Position numbers and translations under genes: made by a program. From Acanthosepion lycidas (lineage: Eukaryota > Mollusca > Cephalopoda > Sepiida > Sepiidae), in the NCBI GenBank assembly GCA_963932145.1, contig OZ010611.1, positions 59,095,292 through 59,159,291 on the forward strand: DNA of 64,000 nt, given 5' to 3'. This document shows, in pieces, positions 11,501 to 24,032 of the stretch. A model generated the notes under the pieces. The model ran no database searches. It saw only the letters and a program-made list of their open reading frames with translations, and had not been told where the DNA came from. The first letter of the stretch is position 1. The number at the start of each line of letters is the position of its first letter.

Positions 11501-14140
11501 TTTAGCTTTTTCTTCTATATTTAACTTTATGTAGAGGCTCGTCCCTTTTCTAAATCTTGGTTGGAATTATTTTTCATTCTAATTCGTAGAAATGGAGTAG
11601 CGTGCAATGGTGTCGTCTCATACAACAGTGAGTTAGGAGAAAATATTTGTGGGCACAAAATGGGTGATCAGTGTCTTATTCTCTTCTGTTTGTGCCTTGT
11701 CTTTAGCTTTTTCTTCTATATTTAACTTTATGTAGAGGCTAGGCCCCGCTCTAAATCTTGTTTGAAATTATTTTTCATTCTAATTCATAGAAATGGAGTA
11801 GCGTGCAATGGTGTCGTCTCATACAACAGTGAGGTAGGAGAAAAAATTTGTTGGGACAAAATGGGTGATCAGTGTCTTATTCTCTTCTGTTTGTGCCTTG
11901 TCTTTAGCTTTTTCTTCTATATTTAACTTTATGTAGAGGCTATCCCACCCTCTAAATCTTGGTTGAAATTATTTTTCATTCTAATTTATAGAAATGGAGA
12001 AGCGTGCAATGGTGTCGTCTCATACAACAGTGAGTTAGGAGAAAAATTTTGTGGGCACAAAGTGGGTGATCAGTGTCTTATTCTCTTCTGTTTGTGCCTT
12101 GTCTTTAGCTTTTTCTTCTAAATTTAACTTTATGTAGAGGCTAGGCCCCGCTCTAAATCTTGGTTGAAATTATTTTTCATTGTAATTAATAGAAATGGAG
12201 TAGCGTTCAATGGTGTCGTCTCATACAACAGTGAGTTAGGAGAAAAAATTTGTGGGCACAAAATGGGTGATCAGTGTCTTATCTTCTTCTGTTTGTGCCT
12301 TGTCTTTAGCTTTTTCTTCTATATTTAACTTTATGTAGAGGCTAGGCCCCTTTCTAAATCTTGGTTGAAATTATTTTTCATTCTAATTCATAGAAATGGA
12401 GTAGCGTGCAATGGTGTCGTCTCATACAACAGTGAGTTAGGAGAAAAATTTTGTGGGCACAAAATGGAATGTCAGTGTCCTATTCACTACTGTTTTTGCC
12501 TTGTCTTTAGCTTTTTCTTCTATATTTAACTTTATGTTGAGGCTAGTCCCCTTTCTAAATCTTGGTTGGAATTATTTTTCATTCTAATTCATAGAAATGG
12601 ATTAGCGTGCAATGGTGTCCTCTCATACAACAGTGAGTTAGGAGAAAAAATTTGTGGGCACAAAATGGGTGATCAGTGATTATTCTCTTCTGTTTGTGCC
12701 TTGTCTTTAGCTTTTTCTTCTATATTTAACATTATGTAGAGGCTAGGCCCCCCTCTAAATCTTGGTTGAAATTATTTTTCATTCTAATTAATAGAAATGG
12801 AGTAGCGTGCAATGGTGTCATGTCATACAACTGTGAGTTAGCAGATAAAATTTGAGGGCACAAAATGGGTGATCAGTGTCTTATTCTCTTCTGTTTGTGC
12901 CTTGTCTTTAGCTTTTTCTTCTATATTTAACTTTATGTAGAGGCTAGGCACCCCTCTAAATCTGGCTTGAAATTATTTTTCATTCTATTTCATAGATATA
13001 GGGTAGCATCCAATGGTGTCATCTCATACAACTGTGAGTTAGGAGAAAAAATTTGTGGGCACAAAATGGGTGATCAGTGTCTTATTGTCTTCTGTTTATG
13101 CCTTGTCTTTAGCTTTTTCTTCTATATTTAACTTTATGTAGAGGCTAGGCCCCCCTCTAAATCTTGGTTGGAATTATTTTTCATTCTAATTCGTAGAAAT
13201 GGAGTAGCGTGCAATGGTGTCGTCTCAAACAACAGTGAGTTAGGAGAAAGAATTTGTGGGCACAAAATGGGTGATCAGTGTCTTATTCTCTTCTGTTTGT
13301 GCCTTGTCTTTAGCTTTTTCTTCTATATTTAACTTTATGTAGAGGATAGGCCCCCCCTCTAAATCTTGGTTGAAATTATTTTTAATTCTAATTAATAGAA
13401 ATGGAGTAGCGTGCAATGGTGTCGTCTCATACAACAGTGAGTCAGTACAAAAAATTTGTGGGCACAAAATGGGTGATCAGTGTCTTATTCTCTTCTGTTT
13501 GTGCCTTGTCTTTAGCTTTTTCTTCTATATTTAACTTTATGTAGAGGCTAGGCCCCTTTCTAAATCTTGGTTGAAATTATTTTTCATTCTAATTAATAGA
13601 AATGGAGTAGAGTGCAATGGTGTCGTCTCATACAACAGTGAGGTAGGAGAAAAAATTTGTGGGCACAAAATGGGTGATCAGTGTCTTATTCTCTTCTGTT
13701 TGTGCCTTATCTTTAGCTTTTTCTTCTATATTTAACTTTAAGTAGAGGCTAGGCCCCTTTCTATGTTTTGGTTGAAATTATTTTTCATTCTAATTCATAG
13801 AAATAGAGTAGCGTGCAATGGTGTCGTCTCATACAACAGTGAGTTAGGAGAAAATATTTGTGGGCACAAAATGGGTGATCAGTGTCTTATTCTCTTCTGT
13901 TTGTGCCTTGTCTTTAGCTTTTTCTTCTATATTTAACTTTAAGTAGAGGCTAGGCCCCTTTCTATATCTTGGTTGAAATTATTTTTTATCCTAATTCATA
14001 GAAATGGAGTAGCGTGCAATGGTGTCGTCTCATACAACAGTGAGTTAGGAGAAAATATTTGTGGGCACAAAATGGGTGATCAGTGTCTTATTCTCTTCTG
14101 TTTGTGCCTTGTCTTTAGCTTTTTCTTCTATATTTAACTT
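8572..14140 (+). repeat. Mixed satellite monomers without a clear HOR
   Basis: About 28 monomers of several types. Short shared segments exist. One of about 260 bp, with TTATTGTCT and GAGAAAGAATT, is at 10815-11070 and again at 13025-13280 (offset about 2,210). The left end holds the third GTCACCCCTTTAAATCT monomer (near 9534). A strongly divergent monomer lies near 12940-13040 (CTGGCTTGAA, CTATTTCATAGATATAGGG). The first monomer of the AGCAGATAAAATTTG type appears near 12840, long before that type becomes common after 28 kb. I see no gene or other element. Confidence 0.8.
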
Positions 14141-15291
14141 TATGTAGAGGCTAGGCCACTTTCTAAATCTTGGTTGGAATTATTTTTCATTCTAATTCGT
14201 AGAAATGGAGTAGCGTGCAATGGTGTCGTCCGATACAACAGTGAATTAGGAAAAAAAATTTGTGGGCACAAAATGGGTGATCAGAGTCTTATTCTCTTCT
14301 GTTTGTACCTTGTCTTTAGCTTTTTCTTCTATTTTTAACTTTATATAGAGGCTAGGCCCCTTTCTAAATCTTGGTTGAAATTATTTTTCATTCTAATTCA
14401 TAGAAATGGAGTAGCGTGCAATGGTGTCGTCTCATACAACAGTGAGTTAGGAGAAAAAATTTGTGGGCACAAAATGGGTGATCAGTGTCTTATTCTCTTC
14501 TGTTTGTGCCTTGTCTTTAGCTTTTTCTTCTATATTTAAATTTATGTAGAGGCTAGGCCCCTTTCTAAATCTTGGTTGGAATTATTTTTCATTCTAATTC
14601 GTAGAAATGGAGTAGCGTGCAATGGTGTCGTCTCATACAACAGTGAGTCAGTAGAAAAAATTTGTGGGCACAAAATGGGTGATCAGTGTCTTATTCTCTT
14701 CTGTTTGTACCTTGTCTTTAGCTTTTTCTTCTATATTTAACTTTATATAGAGGCTAGGCCCATTTCTAAATCTTGGTTGAAATTATTTTTCATTCTAATT
14801 CATAGAAATGGAGTAGCGTGCAATGGTGTCGTCTCATATAACAGTGAGTTAGGAGAAAAAATTTGTGGGCACAAAATGGGTGATCAGTGTCTTATTCTCT
14901 TCTGTTTGTGCCTTGTCTTTAGCTTTTTCTTCTATATTTAACTTCATGTAGAGGCTAGGCCCCTTTCTAAATCTTGGTTGGAATTATTTTTCATTCTAAT
15001 TCGTAGAAATGGAGTAGCGTGCAATGGTGTCGTCTCAAAGAACAGTGAGTTAGGAGAAAAAATTTGTGGGCACAAAATGGGTGATCAGTGTCTTATTCTC
15101 TTCTGTTTGTGCCTTGTCTTTAGCTTTTTCTTCTATATTTAACTTTATGTAGAGGCTAGGCCCCTTTCTAAATCTTGGTTGGAATTATTTTTCATTCTAA
15201 TTCGTAGAAATGGAGTAGCGTGCAATGGTGTCGTCTCATACAACAGTGAGTCAGTAGAAAAAATTTGTGGGCACAAAATGGGTGATCAGTG
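14141..15291 (+). repeat. Stretch of two alternating monomer types
   Basis: Two types roughly alternate. X has TTTGTACCTTG, TTTATATAGAGG, ATTCATAG and GAGTTAGGAG. Y has TTTGTGCCTTG, GGTTGGAATT and ATTCGTAG, often followed by GAGTCAGTAG. The order read along the stretch is Y, X, Y, X, Y, Y. The same alternation returns inside the 19-mers at about 16.8-17.5 kb and 20.6-21.3 kb, so the dimer probably fed the larger unit. Confidence 0.75.
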
Positions 15292-18200
15292 ACTTATTCT
15301 CTTCTGTTTGTACCTTGTCTTTAGCTTTTTCTTCTATATTTAACTTTATATAGAGGCTAGGCCCCTTTCTAAATTTTGGTTGAAATTATTTTTCATTCTA
15401 ATTCATGAGTAGCGTGCAATGGTGTCGTCTCATATAACAGTGAGTTAGGAGAAAAAATTTGTGGGCACAAAATGGGTGATCAGTGTCTTATTCTCTTCTG
15501 TTTGTGCCTTGTCTTTAGCTTTTTCTTCTATATTTAACTTCATGTAGAGGCTAGTCCCCTTTCTAAATCATGGTTGGAATCATTTTGCATTCTAATTTGT
15601 AGAAATGGAGTAGCGTGCAATGGTGTCGTCTCAAACAACAGTGAGTTAGGAGAAAAAATTTGTGGGCCCAAAATGGGTGATCAGTGTCTTATTCTATTCT
15701 GTTTGTGCCTTGTCTTTAGCTTTTCCTTCTATATTTAACTTTATGTAGAGGATAGGCCCCCATCAAAATCTTGGTTGAAATTATTTTTCATTCTAATTCA
15801 TAGAAATGGAGTAGCGTGCAATGGTGTCATCTCATACAACAGTGAGTTAGTAGAAAAAAATTTGTGGGCACAAAATGGGGGATCAGTGTCTCATTCTCTT
15901 CTGTTTATACCTTGTCTTTAGCTTTTTCTTCTATATTTAACTTTATGTAGAGGCTAGGCCCCTTTCTAAATCTTGGTTGAAATTATTTTTCATTCTAATT
16001 CATAGAAATGGAGTAGCGTGCAATGGTGTCGTCTCATACAACAGTGAGTTAGGAGAAAAAATTTGTGGGCACAAAATGGGTGATCAGTGTCTTATTCTCT
16101 TCTGTTTGTGCCTTGTCTTTACCTTTTTCTTCTATATTTAACTTTATATAGAGGCTAGGCCCCTTTCTAAATCTTGTTTGAAATTATTTTTTATTCTAAT
16201 TCATAGAAATGGAGTAGCGTGCAATGGTGTCGTCTCATACAACAGTGAGTTAGGAGAAAATATTTGTGGGCACAAAATGGGTGATCAGTGTCTTATTCTC
16301 TTCTGTTTGTGCCTTGTCTTTAGCTTTTTCTTCTATATTTAACTTTAAGTAGTGGCTAGGCCCCTTTCTAAATCTTGGTTGAAATAATTTTTCATTCTAA
16401 TTCATAGAAATGGAGTAGCGTGCAATGGTGTCGTCTCATACAACAGTGAGTTAGGAGAAAATATTTGTGGGCACAAAATGGGTGATCAGTGTCTTATTCT
16501 CTTCTGTTTGTGCCTTGTCTTTAGCTTTTTCTTCTATATTTAACTTTAAGTAGAGGCTAGGCCCCTTTCTAAATCTTGGTTGAAATTATTTTTTATTCTA
16601 ATTCATAGAAATGGAGTAGCGTGCAATGGTGTCGTCTCATACAACAGTGAGTTAGGAGAAAATATTTGTGGGCACAAAATGGGTGATCAGTGTCTTATTC
16701 TCTTCTGTTTGTGCCTTGTCTTTAGCTTTTTCTTCTATATTTAACTTTATGTAGAGGCTAGGCCCCTTTCTAAATCTTGGTTGGAATTATTTTTCATTCT
16801 AATTCGTAGAAATGGAGTAGCGTGCAATGGTGTCGTCTCATACAACATTGAGTCAGTAGAAAAAATTTGTGGGCACAAAATGGGTGATCAGTGTCTTATT
16901 CTCTTCTGTTTGTACCTTGTCTTTAGCTTTTTCTTCTATATTTAACTTTATATAGAGGCTAGGCCCCTTTCTAAATCTTGGTTGAAATTATTTTTCATTC
17001 TAATTCATAGAAATGGAGTAGCGTGCAATGGTGTCGTCTCATACAACAGTGTGTTAGGAGAAAAAATTTCTGGGCACAAAATGGGTGATCAGTGTCTTAT
17101 TCTCCTCTGTTTGTGCCTTGTCTTTAGCTTTTTTTTCTATATTTAACTTTATATAGATGCTAGTCCCCTTTCTAAATCTTGGTTGGAATTATTTTTCATT
17201 CTAATTCGTAGAAATGGAGTAGCGTGCAATGGTGTCGTCTCATACAACAGTGAGTCAGTAGAAAAAATTTGTGGGCACAAAATGGGTGATCAGTGTCTTA
17301 TTCTCTTCTGTTTGTACCTTGTCTTTAGCTTTTTCTTCTATATTTAACTTTATATATAGGCTAGGCCCCTTTCTAAATCTTGGTTGAAATTATTTTTCAT
17401 TCTAATTCATAGAAATGGAGTAGCGTGCAATGGTGTCGTCTCATACAACAGTGAGTTAGGAGAAAAAATTTGTAGGCACAAAATGGGTGATCAGTGTCTT
17501 ATTCTTCTCTGTTTGTGCCTTGTCTTTAGCTTTTTCTTCTATATTTAACTTTATGTAGAGGCTAGGCCCCTTTCTAAATCTTGGTTGGAATCATTTTGCA
17601 TTCTAATTTGTAGAAATGGAGTAGCGTGCAATGGTGTCGTCTCAAACAACAGTGAGTTAGGAGAAAAAATTTGTGGGCCCCAAATGGGTGATCAGTGTCT
17701 TATTCTCTTCTGTTTGTGCCTTGTCTTTAGCTTTTCCTTCTATATTTAACTTTATGTAGAGGATAGGCCCCCATCAAAATCTTGGTTGAAATTATTTTTC
17801 ATTCTAATTCATAGAAATGGAGTAGCGTGCAATGGTGTCGTCTCATACAACAGTGAGTTAGGAGAAAAAATTTGTGGGCACAAAATGGGTGATCAGTGTC
17901 TTATTCTCTTCTGTTTGTGCCTTGTCTTTAGCTTTTTCTTCTATATTTAACTTTATGTAGAGGCTAGGCCCCTTTCTAAAATTTGGTTGGAATTATTTTT
18001 CATTCTAATTCGTAGAAATGGAGTAGCCTGCAATGGTGTCGTCTCATACAACAGTGAATCAGTAGAAAAAATTTGTGGGCACAAAATGGGTGATCAGTGT
18101 CTTATTCTCTTCTGTTTGTACCTTGTCTTTAGCTTTTTCTTCTATATTTAACTTTATATAGAGGCTAGGCCCCTTTCTAAATCTTGGTTGAAATTATTTT

Positions 18201-19105
18201 TCATTATAATTCATAGAAATGGAGTAGCGTGCAATGGTGTCGTCTCATACAACAGTGAGTTAGGAGAAAAAATTTGTGGGCACAAAATGGGTGATCAGTG
18301 TCTTATTCTCTTCTGTTTGTGCCTTGTCTTTAGCTTTTTCTTCTATATTTAACTTTATGTAGAGGCTAGGCCCCTTTCTAAATCTTGGTTGGAATCATTT
18401 TGCATTCTAATTTGTAGAAATGGAGTAGCGTGCAATGGTGTCGTCTCAAACAACAGTGAGTTAGGAGAAAAAATTTGTGGGCCCAAAATGGGTGATCAGT
18501 GTCTTATTCTCTTCTGTTTGAGCCTTGTCTTTAGCTTTTCCTTCTATATTTAACTTTATGTAGAGGAGAGGCCCCCATCGAAATCTTGGTTGAAATTATT
18601 TTTCATTCTAATTCATAGAAATGGAGTAGCGTGCAATGGTGTCGTCTCATACAACAGTGAGTTAGTAGAAAAAAATTTGTGGGCACAAAATGGGGGATCA
18701 GTGTCTCATTCTCTTCTGTTTATACCTTGTCTTTAGCTTTTTCTTCTATATTTAACTTTATGTAGAGGCTAGGCCCCTTTCTAAATCTTGGTTGTAATTA
18801 TTTTTCATTCTAATTAATAGAAATGGAGTAGCGTGCAATGGTGTCGTCTCATACAACAGTGAGTCAGTAGAAAAAATTTGTGGGCACAAAATGGGTGATC
18901 AGTGTCTTATTCTCTTCTGTTTGTACCTTGTCTTAAGCTTTTTCTTCTATATTTAACTTTATATAGAGGCTAGGCCCCTTTCTAAATCTTGGTTGAAATT
19001 ATTTTTCATTCTAATTAATAGAAATGGAGTAGAGTGCAATGGTGTCGTCTCATACAACAGTGAGTTAGGAGAAAAAATTTGTGGGCACAAAATGGGTGAT
19101 CAGTG
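15292..19105 (+). repeat. 19-monomer HOR (3,814 bp), copy 1
   Basis: The unit is matched by the next 3,814 bp. Rare shared markers include a 7-base deletion giving ATTCATGAGTAGCG (15401 and 19215), AAATCATGGTTGG, CTTTTTTTTCTA, TATATATAGGC, ACATTGAGTCAG, and GGGGGATCAGTGTCTCATT with a seven-A tract. The length is 19 x 201 less the small indels. I noticed roughly ten substitutions between the copies, so identity is well above 99%. A weaker tetramer lies inside (GGTTGGAATCATTTTGC at 17583 and 18387, 804 bp apart). Confidence 0.93.
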
Positions 19106-22100
19106 TCTTATTCTCTTCTGTTTGTACCTTGTCTTTAGCTTTTTCTTCTATATTTAACTTTATATAGAGGCTAGGCCCCTTTCTAAATTTTGGTTGAAAT
19201 TATTTTTCATTCTAATTCATGAGTAGCGTGCAATGGTGTCGTCTCATATAACAGTGAGTTAGGAGAAAAAATTTGTGGGCACAAAATGGGTGATCAGTGT
19301 CTTATTCTCTTCTGTTTGTGCCTTGTCTTTAGCTTTTTCTTCTATATTTAACTTCATGTAGAGGCTAGTCCCCTTTCTAAATCATGGTTGGAATCATTTT
19401 GCATTCTAATTTGTAGAAATGGAGTAGCGTGCAATGGTGTCGTCTCAAACAACAGTGAGTTAGGAGAAAAAATTTGTGGGCCCAAAATGGGTGATCAGTG
19501 TCTTATTCTATTCTGTTTGTGCCTTGTCTTTAGCTTTTCCTTCTATATTTAACATTATGTAGAGGATAGGCCCCCATCAAAATCTTGGTTGAAATTATTT
19601 TTCATTCTAATTCATAGAAATGGAGTAGCGTGCAATGGTGTCATCTCATACAACAGCGAGTTAGTAGAAAAAAATTTGTGGGCACAAAATGGGGGATCAG
19701 TGTCTCATTCTCTTCTGTTTATACCTTGTCTTTAGCTTTTTCTTCTATATTTAACTTTATGTAGAGGCTAGGCCCCTTTCTAAATCTTGGTTGAAATTAT
19801 TTTTCATTCTAATTCATAGAAATGGAGTAGCGTGCAATGGTGTCGTCTCATACAACAGTGAGTTAGGAGAAAAAATTTGTGGGCACAAAATGGGTGATCA
19901 GTGTCTTATTCTCTTCTGTTTGTGCCTTGTCTTTACCTTTTTCTTCTATATTTAACTTTATATAGAGGCTAGGCCCCTTTCTAAATCTTGTTTGAAATTA
20001 TTTTTTATTCTAATTCATAGAAATGGAGTAGCGTGCAATGGTGTCGTCTCATACAACAGTGAGTTAGGAGAAAATATTTGTGGGCACAAAATGGGTGATC
20101 AGTGTCTTATTCTCTACTGTTTGTGCCTTGTCTTTAGCTTTTTCTTCTATATTTAACTTTAAGTAGTGGCTAGGCCCCTTTCTAAATCTTGGTTGAAATA
20201 ATTTTTCATTCTAATTCATAGAAATGGAGTAGCGTGCAATGGTGTCGTCTCATACAACAGTGAGTTAGGAGAAAATATTTGTGGGCACAAAATGGGTGAT
20301 CAGTGTCTTATTCTCTTCTGTTTGTGCCTTGTCTTTAGCTTTTTCTTCTATATTTAACTTTAAGTAGAGGCTAGGCCCCTTTCTAAATCTTGGTTGAAAT
20401 TATTTTTTATTCTAATTCATAGAAATGGAGTAGCGTGCAATGGTGTCGTCTCATACAACAGTGAGTTAGGAGAAAATATTTGTGGGCACAAAATGGGTGA
20501 TCAGTGTCTTATTCTCTTCTGTTTGTGCCTTGTCTTTAGCTTTTTCTTCTATATTTAACTTTATGTAGAGGCTAGGCCCCTTTCTAAATCTTGGTTGGAA
20601 TTATTTTTCATTCTAATTCGTAGAAATGGAGTAGCGTGCAATGGTGTCGTCTCATACAACATTGAGTCAGTAGAAAAAATTTGTGGGCACAAAATGGGTG
20701 ATCAGTGTCTTATTCTCTTCTGTTTGTACCTTGTCTTTAGCTTTTTCTTCTATATTTAACTTTATATAGAGGCTAGGCCCCTTTCTAAATCTTGGTTGAA
20801 ATTATTTTTCATTCTAATTCATAGAAATGGAGTAGCGTGCAATGGTGTCGTCTCATACAACAGTGAGTTAGGAGAAAAAATTTCTGGGCACAAAATGGGT
20901 GATCAGTGTCTTATTCTCCTCTGTTTGTGCCTTGTCTTTAGCTTTTTTTTCTATATTTAACTTTATATAGATGCTAGTCCCCTTTCTAAATCTTGGTTGG
21001 AATTATTTTTCATTCTAATTCGTAGAAATGGAGTAGCGTGCAATGGTGTCGTCTCATACAACAGTGAGTCAGTAGAAAAAATTTGTGGGCACAAAATGGG
21101 TGATCAGTGTCTTATTCTCTTCTGTTTGTACCTTGTCTTTAGCTTTTTCTTCTATATTTAACTTTATATATAGGCTAGGCCCCTTTCTAAATCTTGGTTG
21201 AAATTATTTTTCATTCTAATTCATAGAAATGGAGTAGCGTGCAATGGTGTCGTCTCATACAACAGTGAGTTAGGAGAAAAAATTTGTAGGCACAAAATGG
21301 GTGATCAGTGTCTTATTCTTCTCTGTTTGTGCCTTGTCTTTAGCTTTTTCTTCTATATTTAACTTTATGTAGAGGCTAGGCCCCTTTCTAAATCTTGGTT
21401 GGAATCATTTTGCATTCTAATTTGTAGAAATGGAGTAGCGTGCAATGGTGTCGTCTCAAACAACAGTGAGTTAGGAGAAAAAATTTGTGGGCCCCAAATG
21501 GGTGATCAGTGTCTTATTCTCTTCTGTTTGTGCCTTGTCTTTAGCTTTTCCTTCTATATTTAACTTTATGTAGAGGATAGGCCCCCATCAAAATCTTGGT
21601 TGAAATTATTTTTCATTCTAATTCATAGAAATGGAGTAGCGTGCAATGGTGTCGTCTCATACAACAGTGAGTTAGGAGAAAAAATTTGTGGGCACAAAAT
21701 GGGTGATCAGTGTCTTATTCTCTTCTGTTTGTGCCTTGTCTTTAGCTTTTTCTTCTATATTTAACTTTATGTAGAGGCTAGGCCCCTTTCTAAAATTTGG
21801 TTGGAATTATTTTTCATTCTAATTCGTAGAAATGGAGTAGCGTGCAATGGTGTCGTCTCATACAACAGTGAATCAGTAGAAAAAATTTGTGGGCACAAAA
21901 TGGGTGATCAGTGTCTTATTCTCTTCTGTTTGTACCTTGTCTTTAGCTTTTTCTTCTATATTTAACTTTATATAGAGGCTAGGCCCCTTTCTAAATCTTG
22001 GTTGAAATTATTTTTCATTATAATTCATAGAAATGGAGTAGCGTGCAATGGTGTCGTCTCATACAACAGTGAGTTAGGAGAAAAAATTTGTGGGCACAAA

Positions 22101-22936
22101 ATGGGTGATCAGTGTCTTATTCTCTTCTGTTTGTGCCTTGTCTTTAGCTTTTTCTTCTATATTTAACTTTATGTAGAGGCTAGGCCCCTTTCTAAATCTT
22201 GGTTGGAATCATTTTGCATTCTAATTTGTAGAAATGGAGTAGCGTGCAATGGTGTCGTCTCAAACAACAGTGAGTTAGGAGAAAAAATTTGTGGGCCCAA
22301 AATGGGTGATCAGTGTCTTATTCTCTTCTGTTTGAGCCTTGTCTTTAGCTTTTCCTTCTATATTTAACTTTATGTAGAGGAGAGGCCCCCATCAAAATCT
22401 TGGTTGAAATTATTTTTCATTCTAATTCATAGAAATGGAGTAGCGTGCAATGGTGTCGTCTCATACAACAGTGAGTTAGTCGAAAAAAATTTGTGGGCAC
22501 AAAATGGGGGATCAGTGTCTCATTCTCTTCTGTTTATACCTTGTCTTTAGCTTTTTCATCTATATTTAACTTTATGTAGAGGCTAGGCCCCTTTCTAAAT
22601 CTTGGTTGTAATTATTTTTCATTCTAATTAATAGAAATGGAGTAGCGTGCAATGGTGTCGTCTCATACAACAGTGAGTCAGTAGAAAAAATTTGTGGGCA
22701 CAAAATGGGTGATCAGTGTCTTATTCTCTTCTGTTTGTACCTTGTCTTAAGCTTTTTCTTCTATATTTAACTTTATATAGAGGCTAGGCCCCTTTCTAAA
22801 TCTTGGTTGAAATTATTTTTCATTCTAATTAATAGAAATGGAGTAGAGTGCAATGGTGTCGTCTCATACAACAGTGAGTTAGGAGAAAAAATTTGTGGGC
22901 ACAAAATGGGTGATCAGTGTCTTATTCTCTTCTGTT
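19106..22936 (+). repeat. 19-monomer HOR, copy 2
   Basis: Tandem second copy of the 3,814 bp unit. The match runs to about 22936, slightly past one full unit, and then breaks at TTTGTGCC against TTTGTACC. Copy-specific changes include AACATTATGTAGAGGAT near 19553, ACAGCGAG near 19656 and TCTCTACTG near 20112. Its last 1.1 kb is also the start of the next duplicated unit (11-mer), so two duplication events overlap here. Confidence 0.92.
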
Positions 22937-24032
22937 TGTGCCTTGTCTTTAGCTTTTTCTTCTATATTTAACTTTAAGTAGTGGCTAGGCCCCTTTCTAA
23001 ATCTTGGTTGAAATAATTTTTCATTCTAATTCATAGAAATGGAGAAGCGTGCAATGGTGTCGTCTCATACAACAGTGAGTTAGGAGAAAATATTTGTGGG
23101 CACAAAGTGGGTGATCAGTGTCTTATTCTCTTCTGTTTGTGCCTTGTCTTTAGCTTTTTCTTCTATATTTAACTTTAAGTAGAGGCTAGGCCCCTTTCTA
23201 AATCTTGGTTGAAATTATTTTTTATTCTAATTCATAGAAATGGAGTAGCGTGCAATGGTGTCGTCTCATACAACAGTGAGTTAGGAGAAAATATTTGTGG
23301 GCACAAAATGGGTGATCAGTGTCTTATTCTCTTCTGTTTGTGCCTTGTCTTTAGCTTTTTCTTCTATATTTAACATTATGCAGAGGCTAGGCCCCCCTCT
23401 AAATCTTGGTTGAAATTATTTTTCATTCTAATTCATAGAAATGAAGTAGCGTGCAATTGTGTCGTCTCATACAACAGTGAGTTAGGAGATAAAATTTGTG
23501 GGCACAAAATGGGTGATCAGTGTCTTATTCTCTTCTGTTTGTGCCTTGTCTTTGACTTTTTCTTCTATATTTAACTTTATGTAGAGGCTAGGCCCCCCTC
23601 TAAATCTTGGTTGAAATTATTTTTCATTCTAATTAATAGAAATGGAGTAGAGTGCAATGGTGTCGTCTCATACAACAGTGAGTTAGGAGAAAAAATTTGT
23701 GGGCACAAAATGGGTGATCAGTGTCTTATTCTCTTCTGTTTGTGCCTTGTCTTTAGCTTTTTCTTCTATATTTAACTTTAAGTAGAGGCTAGGCCCCTTT
23801 CTAAATCTTGGTTGAAATTATTTTTTATTCTAATTCATAGAAATGGAGTAGCGTGCAATGGTGTCGTCTCATACAACAGTGAGTTAGGAGAAAATATTTG
23901 TGGGCACAAAATGGGTGATCAGTGTCTTATTCTCTTCTGTTTGTGCCTTGTCTTTAGATTTTTCTTCTATATTTAACTTTATGTAGAGGCTAGGCCCCTT
24001 TCTAAATCTTGGTTGGAATTATTTTTCATTTT
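21821..24032 (+). repeat. 11-monomer HOR (2,212 bp), copy 1
   Basis: The unit is repeated immediately downstream with an offset of 2,212 bp (11 x 201 plus 1). Shared rare markers are AGCTTTTTCATCTA (22549 and 24761), GGAGAAGCGTGC (23041 and 25253), CACAAAGTGGG, CATTATGCAGAGG, ATGAAGTAGCGTGCAATTG, GGAGATAAAATTTG, TCTTTGACTTTTT and TCTTTAGATTTTTC. The first 1.1 kb overlaps the end of the second 19-mer. Confidence 0.93.

Noticed and set aside
16800-22920. One continuous 19-mer HOR through the window, because a 3,814-bp step is also found at 57-61 kb
   Set aside because: The right-hand 3,814-bp step involves different monomer types and only about 870 bp of match. The equal length is coincidental.
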